From Dasyornis broadbenti (taxonomy: Eukaryota > Chordata > Aves > Passeriformes > Dasyornithidae), in contig VZRN01004661.1 in NCBI GenBank assembly GCA_013397935.1, positions 635,642-699,641 of the forward strand: a DNA stretch of 64,000 nt. The letters are read 5' to 3'. A program made the translations under genes and the position numbers. The stretch's first letter is position 1. The number at the start of each line of letters is the position of its first letter. Below the pieces are notes generated by a model, which was given only the letters and a program-made list of their open reading frames with translations, did not search any database and was not told the DNA's origin. Of the stretch, positions 62,501-64,000 are shown piece after piece.

Positions 62501-62519
62501 TAACCCCGAAGTGGGGTTA
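62501..62519. repeat. Perfect 7-bp GC-containing inverted repeat
   Basis: TAACCCC-GAAGT-GGGGTTA. Arms are exact reverse complements with a 5-nt spacer. It stands in a short GC-richer patch followed by ATGCATGTGACC. Confidence 0.85.
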
Positions 62520-64000
62520 TGCATGTGACCTTAAAGTATGGTGCTCTTGTGCTCAGTGGAAAGGTTCTTGACAATATAAACAAGAATTACTGCTGTTAGA
62601 GAAAGGGAAGACAATTAAAAACAATCTAGGATGCATGCTGTACAGCTGTTCAAGTTTCAGCTACGTCTGACCCCTAAAGATGCTACGGGTTTCACTTCAG
62701 AAACTTAAGCCATTTTAGCTTTATTAAAGTAATCCTTCAACAAAAACTGAATTCGTATGACAAACATGAGGTTTTATATGAGCAACACAACGAAAATTAT
62801 GTATTGCTGGCAAAACATGCCATCGCTGCAGTTAAAAAGATGTTGTGGTCTGAACATCTCTTTCCAATACTTAAGCTCACCAACAGCTGAGCAAAAAGGA
62901 AATCTCTGTAATGAATGCTAAGAGAACCTGTTGAGAAAAAAACCACTCTTCTTGAAACAAATGAGACTTTGACAGGTCAAATCACAATCAAATCTGTTTG
63001 ACAGACCTTTGCACCCGGGTGAAAAAAAAAAAACACCTGGGTGATTTCAGCAAAAAACTCTGCAGGCACAGTGGCACAAAATAGATCAAATTGCAGGACT
63101 AAACAGCCACAACTTTTTTTTAAGCCTAATCTTGGATACCATTGATTCCAAATGCAATAAAGACAGACTGCAATTATGGTCAGTAGTTTCTTTAAGCATG
63201 CCTACAAATTTTCTAATAACCAAGAAAATACTTAAATTTTAAAGAGAAAACGATGGAACAATCTTTTTTTCCATCAGTCACTAAAACTAATTGTCCTAAT
63301 ATTGTCCTTAAAAAATAGGTTTGAGAAGAGAAACTTCTGAGAAAATAACAAAGATCTTGGCTTAGTTTCATAAAACCACAATTTTCCTGCCTGTTTGATC
63401 TTTGTACAGTCAGCATAAGCCACTGAAACTCCTCCACAAATGAAAGGCATTCATGGGAAGCCATCAGAAAGCATTGCTTGTCCTCTGGGACCCAGGACAA
63501 TAAAAGAAAAGTTTGTGTCTGCCACGTGGGCCTACAATTCAGCTTAAATGAACAAACCATTGCAATATCCTTTGGCTTTGTGAAAACGATACTTCCTACT
63601 TTTTTGGAAGAAAGGAAGTCATATATAAACAGAACAAAGGGAAGAGGCAACACAAGTAGAGCCTCTCATAATAAATATTACAGTGAAAGTTTTGCTCATC
63701 AAACCAAGATTAAAAACATATTTTAATCTCCCAAGTTTTATGCCTTTGATGTATGTTCAAGAGGAAAGCTTTTATATTTTGTAAGATTTACAACATTTCT
63801 AGTGGGAATAGCTTCGTATTTCAGTTTTTTCACTCTTTCTGAAATTGAGAATGTATGGGGTTGATTCTATCCCTTAATGCTGTGTCATATCAAACACTTC
63901 TGTAGAGAACAGAAGTTAGGATGTCCTTTGGACATTTTTTCCCCACAAATAGGCTAGTGTTCTACTGAACAAAGCCCTGCAAAGTCATTATAATGGTGTA
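62520..64000. other. Non-coding stretch to window end
   Basis: CACCCGGGTG near 63011-63021 and CACCTGGGTG near 63034-63043 flank a run of A. The 146-codon minus-strand frame at 63213-63653 is the longest in the window. It has no domain, is rich in F/S/L, and is overlapped by a plus-strand frame of 82 codons. I treat it as chance. Confidence 0.5.

Noticed and set aside
63213..63653. Longest open frame in the window (146 codons, minus)
   Set aside because: No domain, overlapped by an 82-codon opposite-strand frame, composition rich in F/S/L, no splice or promoter support.
1..64000. CRISPR arrays, tRNA, rRNA, known microRNA hairpins, prokaryotic operons
   Set aside because: None seen on reading both strands; the sequence has vertebrate character throughout.

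Overview
The window reads as AT-rich vertebrate nuclear DNA, almost certainly from a bird. The main evidence is a CR1 LINE 3' end at about 15825-16056 that carries the avian terminal octamer repeats, plus a second short CR1 tail at 12540-12596. Several older repeat fragments resemble types common in turtles, crocodilians and birds. I saw no mammalian Alu, L1 or B1 sequence, no operon-like packing, no bacterial gene and no CRISPR array. Draft-assembly scars are present: two N runs inside poly-A and a single N between two poly-T runs.

No complete gene can be called. The long open frames are mostly what chance gives in 64 kb, and none shows a family I recognise. A few short blocks have exon-like signals. 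The best is a minus-strand block at 50093-50217, with a good acceptor and donor around a charged, helix-like 41-codon frame. Weaker candidates are two minus-strand GT-AG blocks (9906-9949 and 7476-7625), a plus-strand block at 21216-21374 with a well-placed ATG and a strong donor, and a CpG-rich block near 2581-2667. All are unproven. The window is best described as intronic and/or intergenic.

Layout: 1-12 kb is mostly featureless AT-rich DNA with candidate exon blocks. 12-16.1 kb holds a tandem AT repeat, both CR1 copies, one N gap and old repeats. 18-22.2 kb holds a small tandem duplication, a pair of diverged copies 2.9 kb apart, and an A/C-only tract. 23.4-34.8 kb has several blocks that look like conserved non-coding elements (retained CpGs, homeodomain and NK2-type motifs, few homopolymers). 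35-39 kb holds the single-N artefact, a palindromic octamer-like pair and a TTA-rich tract. 39.2-40.9 kb is the strongest enhancer-like block. 41-64 kb is largely unremarkable apart from the 50.1 kb exon candidate, small hairpins and old repeat fragments.

If the enhancer-like blocks are truly conserved, the region is likely to be regulatory territory of a developmental gene lying outside the window or spanning it. That is inference from composition and motifs only; no alignment could be run. I did not find a clear new biological system here.
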